Positions 19,187 through 26,952 of a stretch of 64,000 nucleotides of DNA are shown here, piece after piece. Within the stretch, counting starts at the first letter, position 1. Every line of letters begins with the position of its first letter. A program made the translations under genes and the position numbers. Under the pieces are notes generated by a model. That model searched no databases, was not told the DNA's origin, and saw nothing but the letters and a program-made list of their open reading frames with translations. The DNA is taken from NCBI GenBank assembly GCA_037045435.1, contig JBAOID010000033.1:1-64000 (forward strand), given 5' to 3'. Source of the stretch: CBDUEF01 sp018063485. Its GTDB lineage: Bacteria > Pseudomonadota > Alphaproteobacteria > Rhodobacterales > Rhodobacteraceae.

Positions 19187-20974
19187 GTGACGCAAGCCAA
19201 TTTCGAAGCGGTGACGCGACAGGCGCTTGCCGATCACCTGCCCGATTGCGCTGCCGTGCTGGTTGAGGCACGGCAGATCGCCAAGACCATCACCATCGGG
19301 CGCACCGCCGCGTTTGATGCCTGGGGCGTGGCGTCCGAGGCAGAGTTCAAACGCGGCTGCATTGCCTCGGGCCGGATCAGCTATCACGCCCATATCGGCA
19401 TGGGCAGTTGGCAGTTGACCGAACAGGCGCTGGCCAATGTCTTTCATGAGGCCAATCTGAACAATATCAGCGTCGATCGCGCCGGGCTTTGCCTTGATCG
19501 CCGCATGGGCCTGCCATTGGAATGGCGCAGCAAGGCCGCTGCCGAAACCGGGCCGCTGCTGGAAACCGATCAGCATTGGCAACAGATCGGTCAGATCACC
19601 CCGATCCAGCCGCATATGGGCGATTTCATGATCGGCTTTCCGTCGTCGACGGCCAATACGGTGCATGCCTTGAAGGCCGGGGTTACAACGATTGGCAACC
19701 TGTCGCAGTATTTCGCCCACGAAGCACCGGGCTGGCGCGACCCGGTAATGACGGCGGTTGAAACCACCCGCTCCATCGCGATTTTAGGGGCGCTGCGGGA
19801 CAGCGGGGTGATGCTGCATTCCTATCTGGAGGATGGTTATGGCGCGCTGTTCTTTGATTGCACCACCGTTGCCGGTTGGGCCTATCTTGAAAAATATATC
19901 GTAGAAGATCTGCTGGGCGCGAAACTTTCGCATTGCATCGGCGGCTTGACATCAGATCCGATCAAACGGGCCGGCTGGGTATTTGCGCTGCACGAAATCC
20001 ATGACCGCGATTGCATTGGTTCAATGTTTTACGGCGATACCATTTCCTTTACCCGGAATTATGACTCCAATCGGGGTATGATCGCGGAATATATGCTTTG
20101 GGACATCATGGCCCAATTGGAATGCCCGACCGGACACGCGGTTTTGCCCCTGCCCGTGACCGAGGCCATCCGTGCACCGTCCTGGGAAGAGATCATTGAG
20201 GCGCAAATTCTGGGCAACCGGGTCGAGGCCACGGCCCGGCGGCTGCACCCTTTCGTCGATTTTTCGCCAAGCCGCGATTTTGCCGAAAAGATGAAGACCC
20301 ATGGCAAACGGGTGTTCAGCAACGCCCTGGCCGGACTAAAGGCGGCGGGGGTTGATATCCGCAACCCGCTGCAACTGCTCTATACGCTCAAGAAACTCGG
20401 GCCTGCCTTGTTTGAGGAATTGTTCGGTGCGGGCAAGGCCGATGCAGCGGCGGCGCGCGGGCGGGAACCTATTGTTCCAACGGATATCTTCGCGCAATCC
20501 ATTGCTTGCTATAATGAAAACCTGCCGCGCTTTCAAATGCCCGCGCTGGCGGATCGGATCAAAGGCAAGCGCATTCTGCTGGCCTCAAGCGATGTGCATG
20601 AACATGCGATCCTGGTGCTGCATTGGCTGCTGACCAACACCGGGGCGGATGTCGTCTATCTTGGTGCCGAGGCTGATCCCGAAAAAGTGGCTGATGCGGC
20701 GGCTCAGGCTGGGCCGGATGCGATTTTGATCAGCACCCACAATGGCATGGCGCTGGATTACGGCAAGCAACTGGCCGGGGCTTTGGCGCAAAATGGCATC
20801 CGCGCGCCAGTCCTGTTTGGTGGCGTTCTGAACCAGAAACACAGCGATCTCGATCTGCCCGTCGATGTCACGGCTGAACTTGCCCGGATCGGGTTTCACA
20901 CCGACAGCGGGATGGGAAACCGGCTGGGCAGCCTCTTGAAAATAGATCATGCGAAAGAAAAGGAAGCGATATGA
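19187..20974 (+). CDS. cobalamin-dependent mutase-like protein with C-terminal B12-binding domain
   Basis: This 595-aa protein has a GTG start with an AGGGGG ribosome-binding site. Residues about 30-400 look like the TIM-barrel subunit of B12-dependent carbon-skeleton mutases: the GITEALLAAEQ-like STANTVHALKAGVTTIGN, then DGYGALFFD, and the GHAVLPLPVTEAIRAPS stretch resembling KTPHEAIGIPT of glutamate mutase E. Residues about 460-590 form a B12-binding Rossmann domain with DVHEHA (D469, H471, the lower axial ligand His), ILISTHNG and FGGV (G545-G546), i.e. the DxHxxG...SxT...GG pattern with Gly changed to Ala. It sits between a P5C-reductase-like and a GGCT-fold gene, overlapping the latter by ATGA. 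The reaction is unknown. An aminomutase or acid mutase acting on an imported amino compound is inferred. Confidence 0.72.
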   Translation: MTQANFEAVTRQALADHLPDCAAVLVEARQIAKTITIGRTAAFDAWGVASEAEFKRGCIASGRISYHAHIGMGSWQLTEQALANVFHEANLNNISVDRAGLCLDRRMGLPLEWRSKAAAETGPLLETDQHWQQIGQITPIQPHMGDFMIGFPSSTANTVHALKAGVTTIGNLSQYFAHEAPGWRDPVMTAVETTRSIAILGALRDSGVMLHSYLEDGYGALFFDCTTVAGWAYLEKYIVEDLLGAKLSHCIGGLTSDPIKRAGWVFALHEIHDRDCIGSMFYGDTISFTRNYDSNRGMIAEYMLWDIMAQLECPTGHAVLPLPVTEAIRAPSWEEIIEAQILGNRVEATARRLHPFVDFSPSRDFAEKMKTHGKRVFSNALAGLKAAGVDIRNPLQLLYTLKKLGPALFEELFGAGKADAAAARGREPIVPTDIFAQSIACYNENLPRFQMPALADRIKGKRILLASSDVHEHAILVLHWLLTNTGADVVYLGAEADPEKVADAAAQAGPDAILISTHNGMALDYGKQLAGALAQNGIRAPVLFGGVLNQKHSDLDLPVDVTAELARIGFHTDSGMGNRLGSLLKIDHAKEKEAI

Positions 20975-21420
20975 TACACTTTGCCTATGGCTCCAACTTG
21001 CGGCTGGAGTTCTTGCACTCCATCCTGCCAAGCGCCAGGTTTCTGATGAAGGGATATATCCCGAATTATGAGATCCGTTTCAATTTCTGGTCAAAGATCC
21101 AGCAGGCCGGAATCAGCAATATCATCCATGCCCCTGGCAAGATGGTGCATGGCGCGCTGTTCGAAGTTCCCGAGGCCGAGTTGCTGGAACTGGATGTAAA
21201 GCCCGGCTATTACATCGGCGACTATCAGCGCAAAACCTTCATTGCTTTGGGTGAGGACCGCAAATGGTATGACACCGAACTTTATCAGGTCATTGATCCC
21301 CAAGGTCCGTTCAAGCCGTCAAAATCCTATGTCGAAGGAATGCTTATCGGGGCAAAAGAAATGAGCCTTGAGCCAGCCTATATCGCAACGATTGAACAGT
21401 TCTATCAGGAGTCCCTGTAA
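20971..21420 (+). CDS. gamma-glutamylcyclotransferase-like (AIG2/GGCT fold) protein
   Basis: This 149-aa cytoplasmic protein begins with the FAYGSNL signature (residues 4-10) of the GGCT/AIG2 superfamily. That loop binds the gamma-glutamyl group in characterised enzymes. A conserved-looking acidic region, LFEVPEAELLELDVKPGYY, matches the family's cyclotransferase core, and a YQVIDPQGPFKPSKSYVEGMLIGA tail follows. The start overlaps the stop of the cobalamin protein (ATGA), so they are translated together. In context it may release an amino acid from a gamma-glutamyl or related conjugate brought in by the upstream ABC importer; this is inference. Confidence 0.78.
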   Translation: MIHFAYGSNLRLEFLHSILPSARFLMKGYIPNYEIRFNFWSKIQQAGISNIIHAPGKMVHGALFEVPEAELLELDVKPGYYIGDYQRKTFIALGEDRKWYDTELYQVIDPQGPFKPSKSYVEGMLIGAKEMSLEPAYIATIEQFYQESL

Positions 21421-21448
21421 ATCGCGGCAGCAGACGTCAAAGCACCAG

Positions 21449-21480
21449 GCACTGCGGTCAGATCTCTGAAACCGCAGTGC
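21449..21480. terminator. hairpin between convergent genes
   Basis: Perfect 10-base arms GCACTGCGGT and ACCGCAGTGC enclose a 12-base loop between the end of the GGCT gene and the end of the convergent GntR gene. There is no T-run, but the position fits a bidirectional transcription end. Confidence 0.6.
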
Positions 21481-21518
21481 GCCCTCTGATTGCCCCCTGA
21501 AATCCGAAGGGGCCGTTA

Positions 21519-22217
21519 TCAAAACTGGATGACGGCCTTTTCATCAATCATTTGTTGCAGATTCAAAGAGGCATGTATCCGGCTGTTCTCGATATGGTTT
21601 GAAAGCAGATCTTTTGCATGCGGCAAATCCCGCGCAAGAATAGCCGCAAGGATATGGCCGTGATCGAGTTCGCTGGATTGCTCACGGGTGACATAGCCAA
21701 GGCTGGTCTTGTATTTCAGATGCAGGATATCAAAGACATTCTTCAGCGCATCAAGCTGGATTTTCTGGCCCGAAAGCCGGGCGATTGCCAGATGAAAATT
21801 CATGTCGGCAATCAATTTCTGATGCGGCAAATTCCCCTTCAGCGTTTCCAGATAGACCTGATGCACCGCCCGCAATGCAGCTTCTCCAGCGCCGTCCAGC
21901 CGGGCAATCGTATCTTCCAGCATGGTCAATTCGAGAACGCGGCGGAATTTGTACAGCCCTTCCAGCTCATCGAGTTTCAGCGTTTCGATGAAATAGCCCT
22001 TGTTGGGTTCGCGCCGCACCAGGCCCTGAAACTCAAGAAACTTCAGCGCCTGAATCACCGGGGTCACGCTCATCCCCATTTGCACCGCAAGATCCTTGAA
22101 CGGAACCTTTTGGCCGGCGACAATCTCGTTGTGAAACAGCATCTGCCTGATCCCCACAAAAGCCTTGTGGGACAGATCGGTTGCCTCTTTGGCTTCTTTT
22201 GGATCAGTTTTTGCCAT
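21519..22217 (-). CDS. GntR-family (FCD subgroup) transcriptional regulator
   Basis: This 232-aa regulator has an N-terminal winged helix-turn-helix (about residues 20-80: IRQMLFHNEIVAGQKVPFKDLA, MSVTPVIQALKFLEFQGLVRREPNKGYFI). A C-terminal all-helical FCD ligand-binding domain follows (LYKFRRVLELTMLEDTIARL, FHLAIARLSGQ, EHGHIL-like DHGHILAAILARD, LLSNHIENS). The FCD metal/ligand His and Asp positions appear conserved. It faces the importer/cobalamin cluster in a tail-to-tail arrangement and is its likely regulator, through the palindrome at 18327 or a site upstream of 12824. Confidence 0.9.
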   Translation of the reverse strand: MAKTDPKEAKEATDLSHKAFVGIRQMLFHNEIVAGQKVPFKDLAVQMGMSVTPVIQALKFLEFQGLVRREPNKGYFIETLKLDELEGLYKFRRVLELTMLEDTIARLDGAGEAALRAVHQVYLETLKGNLPHQKLIADMNFHLAIARLSGQKIQLDALKNVFDILHLKYKTSLGYVTREQSSELDHGHILAAILARDLPHAKDLLSNHIENSRIHASLNLQQMIDEKAVIQF

Positions 22218-22222
22218 GCAGC

Positions 22223-22257
22223 AGATATTGCAGCAATTCGGCTTTGCTTCAATATCT
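22223..22257 (-). promoter_or_regulatory. inverted repeat upstream of the GntR gene, possible autoregulatory operator
   Basis: AGATATTG at 22223-22230 and CAATATCT at 22250-22257 are perfect inverted arms, and the inner CAGCAA/TTTGCTT extend the symmetry imperfectly. The repeat lies directly upstream of the GntR start codon. Confidence 0.5.
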
Positions 22258-22630
22258 TATCGGGCGGTCCCAAATGGTATTGCGGCCCAAAACCGCGCAG
22301 TGTGGATGCACCGCCATGATCACGACTGGACCTTTCGCATTGAGAGTATGAACTCGGGGCCGGCGGACGATGGGTGCGCAATGGCACCCTGAGGTTTTGC
22401 GGGGGCCTGCACTCCGGCTTCGCGCAGGTTTTCTTTCGGATCGCATATCGGCAGAGGTCGGCCGGGCGTGTCGCGAGCGCCTTGCAAGGCTCGGCGACGC
22501 TGGTATCACGGCTGGCCATCGCAGCTTGCGCCACCCGAACCCAAGCTTTGATCAGGGCGAACTTTCGACCGTTGTCGCGCAACACTGAAATGGAGTCATC
22601 CTCAATTTGTTTGGCAGAACTGCCCGATAA
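22258..22630. other. intergenic stretch with no recognised gene
   Basis: Both strands have open frames here, but none has a ribosome-binding site plus a motif I recognise. The 22480-22620 part, read on the minus strand, has a helix-like segment (FALIKAWVRVAQAAMA) that could be a fragment of a lost gene, perhaps a recombinase tail. This is not strong enough to call. Confidence 0.4.
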
Positions 22631-22729
22631 CTTGAATTCACCTCGCAACCCGAACGCGTTTGCATGGGCAATCGCTGCCTCAGGTTGCGAGGTGCAAACA
22701 TGTATCTGATTGAACGCAACGCGCTCTAG
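22631..22729. repeat. hairpin repeat element, copy 1 (5'-truncated)
   Basis: This stretch is nearly identical to the right-hand 99 bases of the element at 30107-30224. It includes the inner arms ending ACCTCGCAACC / GGTTGCGAGGT and the outer right end GAACGCAACGCGCTCTAG. The matching left outer end is missing. Compensatory changes in both inner arms (TTGCAA in copy 2, TCGCAA here, each still paired) suggest the hairpin itself is maintained. Confidence 0.85.
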
Positions 22730-22788
22730 GTCTACTTTTGTTCGCCATGATGCCTCGCGGCAGGATGATTTTGCAATGGCGTGCTGGA

Positions 22789-22864
22789 TGGTGCCCCAAG
22801 ACGGACTCGAACCGCCGACCCATTGCTTACGAAGCAATTGCTCTACCAGCTGAGCTATTGGGGC
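22789..22864 (-). tRNA. tRNA-Thr (anticodon CGT)
   Basis: On the minus strand the 76 bases fold into a complete cloverleaf. The acceptor stem is GCCCCAA/TTGGGGC with an encoded CCA end. The D-arm is TAGCTCAGCTGGTAGAGC, and the anticodon stem ATTGC/GCAAT closes the loop TTCGTAA with anticodon CGT. The T-arm contains GGTTCGAGTCC. CGT reads the threonine codon ACG. The gene stands alone between the hairpin repeat and the IS110 copy. Confidence 0.96.
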
Positions 22865-22975
22865 TACGCGTGGTGCGTTTAAACGGTCGAGGCGCAGCGC
22901 GCAAGGTGAAAACGGTGCGCTCTGAGGGTTTGGACCATGAGGTGAGCGGCCAAGGCGAGAGGGCATACTGAACAG

Positions 22976-23731
22976 ATGGGGTGGTTGCCGTCCAACCCCC
23001 TTTCGGTGGGTCGCGTGTATGGCATGATCAGGTCTTGTTATCACAGCGCGCAAGGGAGGACGGTCTATGGAGGATATTATTATTGGGATGGATCTGGCAA
23101 AACGCATTTTCCAGCTCCATGGCGCAACTGGATCTGGCGAGCTCCTTTTCCGCAAGAGGCTGACGCGGGATCAATTTTGGGATTTCATGTCGTGTCACTC
23201 TCCGAGATCATTGTTTTTGAAGCTTGCGGTAGTTCGAGCAACTGGGCACGCGAGATGCAATCGCTCGGCCATGAGGTGCGTTTGATTGCGCCGCAGTATG
23301 TGAAGGCTTTTGTTAAGCGTCAAAAAAACGATGCTACGGATGCGGAAGCGATCATTGTTGCAGCGCGTCAACCTGAGATGCGCTTTGTCTCGCCCAAGAG
23401 CGAAGAGCAGCAAGCTCGGGCCGCGATTTTCCGGGCCCGTGAGCGTCTTGTGCGCCAGCGAACCGAGTTGATGAACGCACTGCGCGGCCTGCTCTACGAA
23501 TACGGGGCAGTCTTCCCCATCGGCCTCAGCCAAACAAAGCGAATTGAAGCCTATGTCGGCAGATCGGACACCGAGCTTCCGGCGCTGGTTGTCGCGGAGT
23601 GTCATGATCTCCTGATGCAGATTTCCGAGCAAACAATCCGGATCGAAGCCAAGACAAAGATACTGGCGCGTGTTGCCGCCAGTAGCGAGATAGCCCGCCG
23701 TTTGCAGACGATGCCCGGTTCTGGCCCCATG
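22976..23731 (+). mobile_element. IS110-family insertion sequence, 3'-truncated
   Basis: An IS110 (DEDD transposase) element is cut off at 23731, where the terminal repeat of IS66-A begins. Its left boundary is not determined; IS110 elements have no or very short terminal repeats. The 90-200 bases before the transposase are non-coding, as expected for the end that carries the bridge RNA in this family. Confidence 0.75.
23067..23731 (+). pseudogene. IS110-family transposase, frameshifted and truncated
   Basis: The N-terminal RuvC-like DEDD domain is recognisable: IGMDLAK (Asp), then after a frame change at about 23195-23205 VFEACGSSSNW (Glu), and KNDATDAEAI (two Asp). A coiled helical region follows (RARERLVRQRTELMNALRGLLYEYG), and the start of the C-terminal Tnp_IS116 domain (LQTMPGSGPM) is present. 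The catalytic-Ser part of that domain is missing because IS66-A begins there. An AGGGAGG ribosome-binding site precedes the ATG. The gene is not functional. Confidence 0.85.
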
Positions 23732-23834
23732 GTATGCGGCGGCTACGCCCCATTGAGTTTTGCCTTGCACGCTTCGGCGATGTGATGGAGCGGAGGGCTG
23801 CCAGTAGCTCGTCAGGGACTACGAGACGAGGTCC

Positions 23835-25547
23835 CTATGAGGGATCATCGGCCTGCGCTGGGTATGCCCATGGCATCAGGGCGTCGGTGTTGCGGGCGAG
23901 GTGGCCGTTGGCCAGTTTCGTGAACAGTTCGCGCAGATAGGCATAGGGCTCGACGCTGTTCATCTTGCAGGTGCCGATCAGGCTGGCGAAGCGGGCCCAG
24001 TTGCGCCCGCCCTCGTCATGTCCGGCAAAGAGGGCATTGCGGCGGTTCATGGCCGGGCTGCGGATGGCGTTTTCGACCAGGTTGGAGTCGATGTCGACGC
24101 GCCCATCGTCCAGGAACAGACGGAAGCCGTCCTGGCGTTTCAGCATGTAGGCCATGGCTTCGCCGAGGTCGGATTTGCGCGAGACGCGCGCGGCCTGCGC
24201 CTTCAGCCATGCGAAGAACTGATCCACCAGCGGGCGGGACAATTCCTGCCGGACGGCCCGGCGATGATCGGGGTCGGACCCGCGGATGGCATCCTCGATC
24301 TTGTAGAGCGCCGCGATGCGCAGCAACGCCTCGTCCACGATGGGCGAGCCCTTCTGGGGCTTGGCCTTGATCAGCTTGCGCCGGCCGTGTGCCCAGCACA
24401 AGGCCAGCCGCAACGGATCGCCGCCCGTGCGCTTGGGCGTGGCCAGATGGGAATACCCCCCGTAGGCGCCCATTGCCCGGCAATGCATGCTTGCATGCAT
24501 GAGAGGGGACCTGGATTGTGCCGTTGAAGCCATCGAGGATTTCGGCGGCATATTCGCCCTTCCGGCCGGGCCGGTAATGGAACACCACGCCGGGCGGGGC
24601 GGCGCCACCCCAGCCACGGTCATCGCGCAAGACGGCCCAGAGGTAGCCGGTCTTCGTCTTACCCTTCCCCGGATCCAGCACCGGGGCGGTGGTCTCATCG
24701 ACATAAAGCCGCGCGCTGTCCGGCCATCAGCCGCTTGGCCATGTGATCGACCACGGGGGCGATCAAGCGCACCGGTCCGACCCATCCAGTCGGCCAGCAC
24801 CGAGCGGTCAATCGGCACCCCATGCCGCGCCATCACCACGGCCTGGCGGTTCAGCGGCATGTGTTCGGAGTGCTTGGACACGGCAATCTGGGCCAGCAGC
24901 GCCTCGGTCGGCCAACTGCCCTCCAGCAGATGCGCGGGCGCTTTCGCCTGCACCACGCCCGTCCGGCCCTTGGGGCAGGCGTATTTCGGGCGGACCGTGA
25001 CGATCACCTGATAGCGCGCCGGGATGTAATCCAGCCGCTCAGTCCGGTCTTCGCCGATCCGGACCATGTCGCCGCAGTCGCAGGGGCAGGCAATGCTGTC
25101 AGGCTCGACCACGCGCTCGACCCGCGGCAAGCTTTCGGGCAAGGCACGGGCCTTGCGGGGCGCCCGCAGCATGCGTTTCCTGGGGTCCGGTTCGCTGGCC
25201 GCGATCCTCTCCTCGAGGGCCGCGATCTGTGCCTGCGTCTCGGCGATGGCGGTCTCCTGGTCCTCCAGCGCCAGTTCCAGCTGTGCCGGGTCCAGCTTCT
25301 CGGATTTCGGCCCGAACTTGGTGCGCCGATAGTCCAGAACCTGACCTTCCAGCTTCTCGATCAGCGCCTTCAGCTCGGTGATGAAGGCATCCTTTTCGGC
25401 CACCACCGCCTGCTCATGCTGGCGCGCCGCACGCTCGAGCGAGGCCTCGAATTGCGCTGCTGCCAGTGCGGCCTGCTGGGCGGCGAAGGCCTTCACAACC
25501 TCTGGTGGAAGGTCCGGGAACTGGCGGAGATCGAAGGGCTGCGACAT
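23835..25547 (-). pseudogene. tnpC: IS66 transposase TnpC with a shifted middle segment
   Basis: The 570-codon frame is open throughout and both ends are normal. At the N-terminus are a coiled coil and LRRTKFGPKSEKLDP-like and zinc-like CPCDCGDMV motifs; at the C-terminus are CWAHGRRKLIKAKP, the DSNLVENAIRSPAMNRRNALFAGHDEGG region and the catalytic Glu in LVENAIR. From about 24775 to 24500 the true sequence (LYVDETTAP with the first catalytic Asp, then TKTGYLWAVLRDD) is in another frame. A roughly 39-bp insertion containing TGCATGCAAGCATGCA at about 24484-24520 restores the frame. The product would lack its first catalytic residue and is presumably inactive. Confidence 0.85.
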
Positions 25548-25611
25548 GCGCTTTCCTACCCAATCCGGGACAGAAAGCCCAATAAAACAACGCCAAAATC
25601 ACCCCGGTGAG

Positions 25612-25965
25612 TCATCCTGCCGCAGTCGGTGCGATCACCCGTTGCGCCACAACCCGGCGCCAATCCAGACCCTCGAACAGCGCTTCGAATTGCGCGCGCG
25701 ACAGCCGCATTGTGCCATCCTGCACCTTCGGCCAAGCGAAGTTTCCCTGCTCAAGAACCTTGTAGATCAGCACCATCCCGGTGCCGTCCCACACCAGGAT
25801 CTTCAACCGGTCCCCGCGCTTTGATCGGAACACCACCGTCACTCCGGAATGCGGATCAAGCTTCAGCTCCGTCTGCACCATCAGCGCCAGCGCCTGATGC
25901 CCACAGCGAAAGTCCACTGGCTTCGTCGCAATCAGGATCGGCAGCCGCTGGCCGGCGACAATCAT
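25612..25965 (-). CDS. tnpB: IS66 accessory protein TnpB
   Basis: The protein has 117 aa from the ATG at 25965. It has the typical TnpB core: ATKPVDFRCGHQALALMVQ, DPHSGVTVVFRSKRGDRLKILVWDGTGMVLIYKVLEQG, and FAWPKVQDGTMRLSRAQFEALFEGLDW. TnpB is required with TnpA for IS66 transposition, but its biochemical role is not settled. The open frame extends upstream into tnpA; the chosen start matches the usual N-terminus. The gene appears intact. Confidence 0.9.
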   Translation of the reverse strand: MIVAGQRLPILIATKPVDFRCGHQALALMVQTELKLDPHSGVTVVFRSKRGDRLKILVWDGTGMVLIYKVLEQGNFAWPKVQDGTMRLSRAQFEALFEGLDWRRVVAQRVIAPTAAG

Positions 25966-26428
25966 CGACGCACCCCGCAAGCGCCTGCACCAGCGCGGCC
26001 GCGCGTTCCACCGCCACATCGCCGGGGATGCGCAGCAGCAGCTCGGGCCCAACCTCGATCGTCATCACGCCGGTGACACCTGTCGCGGCCTCAGCAGTGG
26101 AAGACGCAACCAGCTGATCCATAGGCTCGGGCAGAATGGACAGCTGCACAAAGGCAGGCTCCGCCGCCTCCGACCTCGACGACCCGTTCAGCGCGGCCAT
26201 CAGCTCACCCGGCAGAGCCAGCCGACCCTGTCGGGCATGGCGACGCCAATCCGACAGATGATGGGGCAGAATGTCATAGCGCGCGGCAACATCCGCGACC
26301 CGGACACCCGGCTGCAGGCTTTCGGCGACGATCCGCGCCTTGACATCATCCGGCCAACGCCGCTTGCCCCGCCGCCGGGGCTCGACAACCTCGCATCGGC
26401 CCACAAAACCATCGCTACCATCCACCAT
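25856..26428 (-). CDS. tnpA: IS66 accessory protein TnpA (element A), extended C-terminus
   Basis: This small DNA-binding protein of IS66 has an N-terminal helix-turn-helix (RRWPDDVKARIVAESLQPGVRVADVAARYDILPHHLSDWRRHARQG in segments; about residues 20-65). A long linker and a C-terminal helix (GDVAVERAAALVQALAG) follow. The frame runs on for about 40 residues into tnpB, where related proteins stop, suggesting a lost stop or a one-base indel near 25972. An upstream ATG at 26473 exists, but the family start is nearer 26428. Confidence 0.8.
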   Translation of the reverse strand: MVDGSDGFVGRCEVVEPRRRGKRRWPDDVKARIVAESLQPGVRVADVAARYDILPHHLSDWRRHARQGRLALPGELMAALNGSSRSEAAEPAFVQLSILPEPMDQLVASSTAEAATGVTGVMTIEVGPELLLRIPGDVAVERAAALVQALAGCVDDCRRPAAADPDCDEASGLSLWASGAGADGADGAEA

Positions 26429-26534
26429 ACGATACCCCTCCCGTTCTCGGAAGACTTCTCGCAGGCGCGTCACACGTCAGGAATGGTGCAAATCAATGGG
26501 GCGGGGCCGCCGCTTACCCCCGTTCCGCGGCTGA

Positions 26535-26909
26535 TCATGCTGCTTCCACCAGCCGGATCAGCCGCGCCAGGTGACGGTCCTCAATGCCATCACGGCACAG
26601 AAGCCGGCACCTGTTGCGCAGCACGATCTCCACTGTGGACGCCGCCGATTCCGCAGCCGCTTGCACACCTGGCTCCGGGGCTGGAAACGGTTCGACCGGC
26701 AGAAACATCGTTGCTTCAGATTGCATCCACATTCCCTTGCGGCACAGCTCCCGCCGCCATTGGTAGATGTGCTGACGCGTCAGGTATTCCTCCAGCGCCA
26801 CATCCGCAACCGTCCGCCCACCAACGCCAACCCGCGCGAGGATCGCCAGCTTCTCCTCGTCAGACCAGCGCCGTCGGCGTTCCACACCGAGCACTTCCCC
26901 TTGCTGCAT
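26535..26909 (-). CDS. tnpA: IS66 accessory protein TnpA (element B)
   Basis: This is a DNA-binding transposition protein distinct from the TnpA of element A. It has about 124 aa from the ATG at 26909; a TTG at 26954 inside a palindrome is an alternative. Helix-turn-helix: RRRRWSDEEKLAILARVGVGGRTVADVA and LTRQHIYQWRRELCRKG (split here), about residues 8-55. The C-terminus IEDRHLARLIRLVEAA is typical of the family. The stop overlaps the start of the truncated tnpB. It is probably the only intact gene of element B. Confidence 0.82.
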   Translation of the reverse strand: MQQGEVLGVERRRRWSDEEKLAILARVGVGGRTVADVALEEYLTRQHIYQWRRELCRKGMWMQSEATMFLPVEPFPAPEPGVQAAAESAASTVEIVLRNRCRLLCRDGIEDRHLARLIRLVEAA

Positions 26910-26934
26910 CCCGATCCGAGCCTCCCGCCGATAC

Positions 26935-26952
26935 GACGTCGTTAACGACGTC
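26935..26952. promoter_or_regulatory. 18-bp perfect palindrome upstream of tnpA (element B)
   Basis: GACGTCGTTAACGACGTC is self-complementary over all 18 bases, and a further half copy (AACGACGT) follows at 26956-26963. It lies just upstream of the tnpA ATG, where a transposase-family repressor or host regulator could bind. Confidence 0.6.

Larger units (their letters stand above)
23732..26517 (-). mobile_element. IS66-family element A (2.79 kb, complete ends)
   Basis: The ends are imperfect inverted repeats: GTATGCGGCGGCTACGCC at 23732, and, on the minus strand from 26517, GTAAGCGGCGGCCCCGCC; both continue CCATTGA. The element carries tnpA, tnpB and tnpC in the standard IS66 order, all on the minus strand. 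The 8 bases on each side (GCCCCATG and CCCCGTTC) are not a target duplication. The left flank is IS110 and the right flank is the start of tnpB of a second IS66 element, so flanking DNA was lost or recombined after insertion. Confidence 0.85.

Noticed and set aside
22070..23155. 361-codon minus-strand frame across the GntR start, hairpin repeat and tRNA
   Set aside because: It runs through a complete tRNA gene and a repeat, so it cannot be a protein gene.
23724..26525. 8-bp target duplication around IS66-A
   Set aside because: GCCCCATG and CCCCGTTC do not match; the similarity of the C-runs is by chance.
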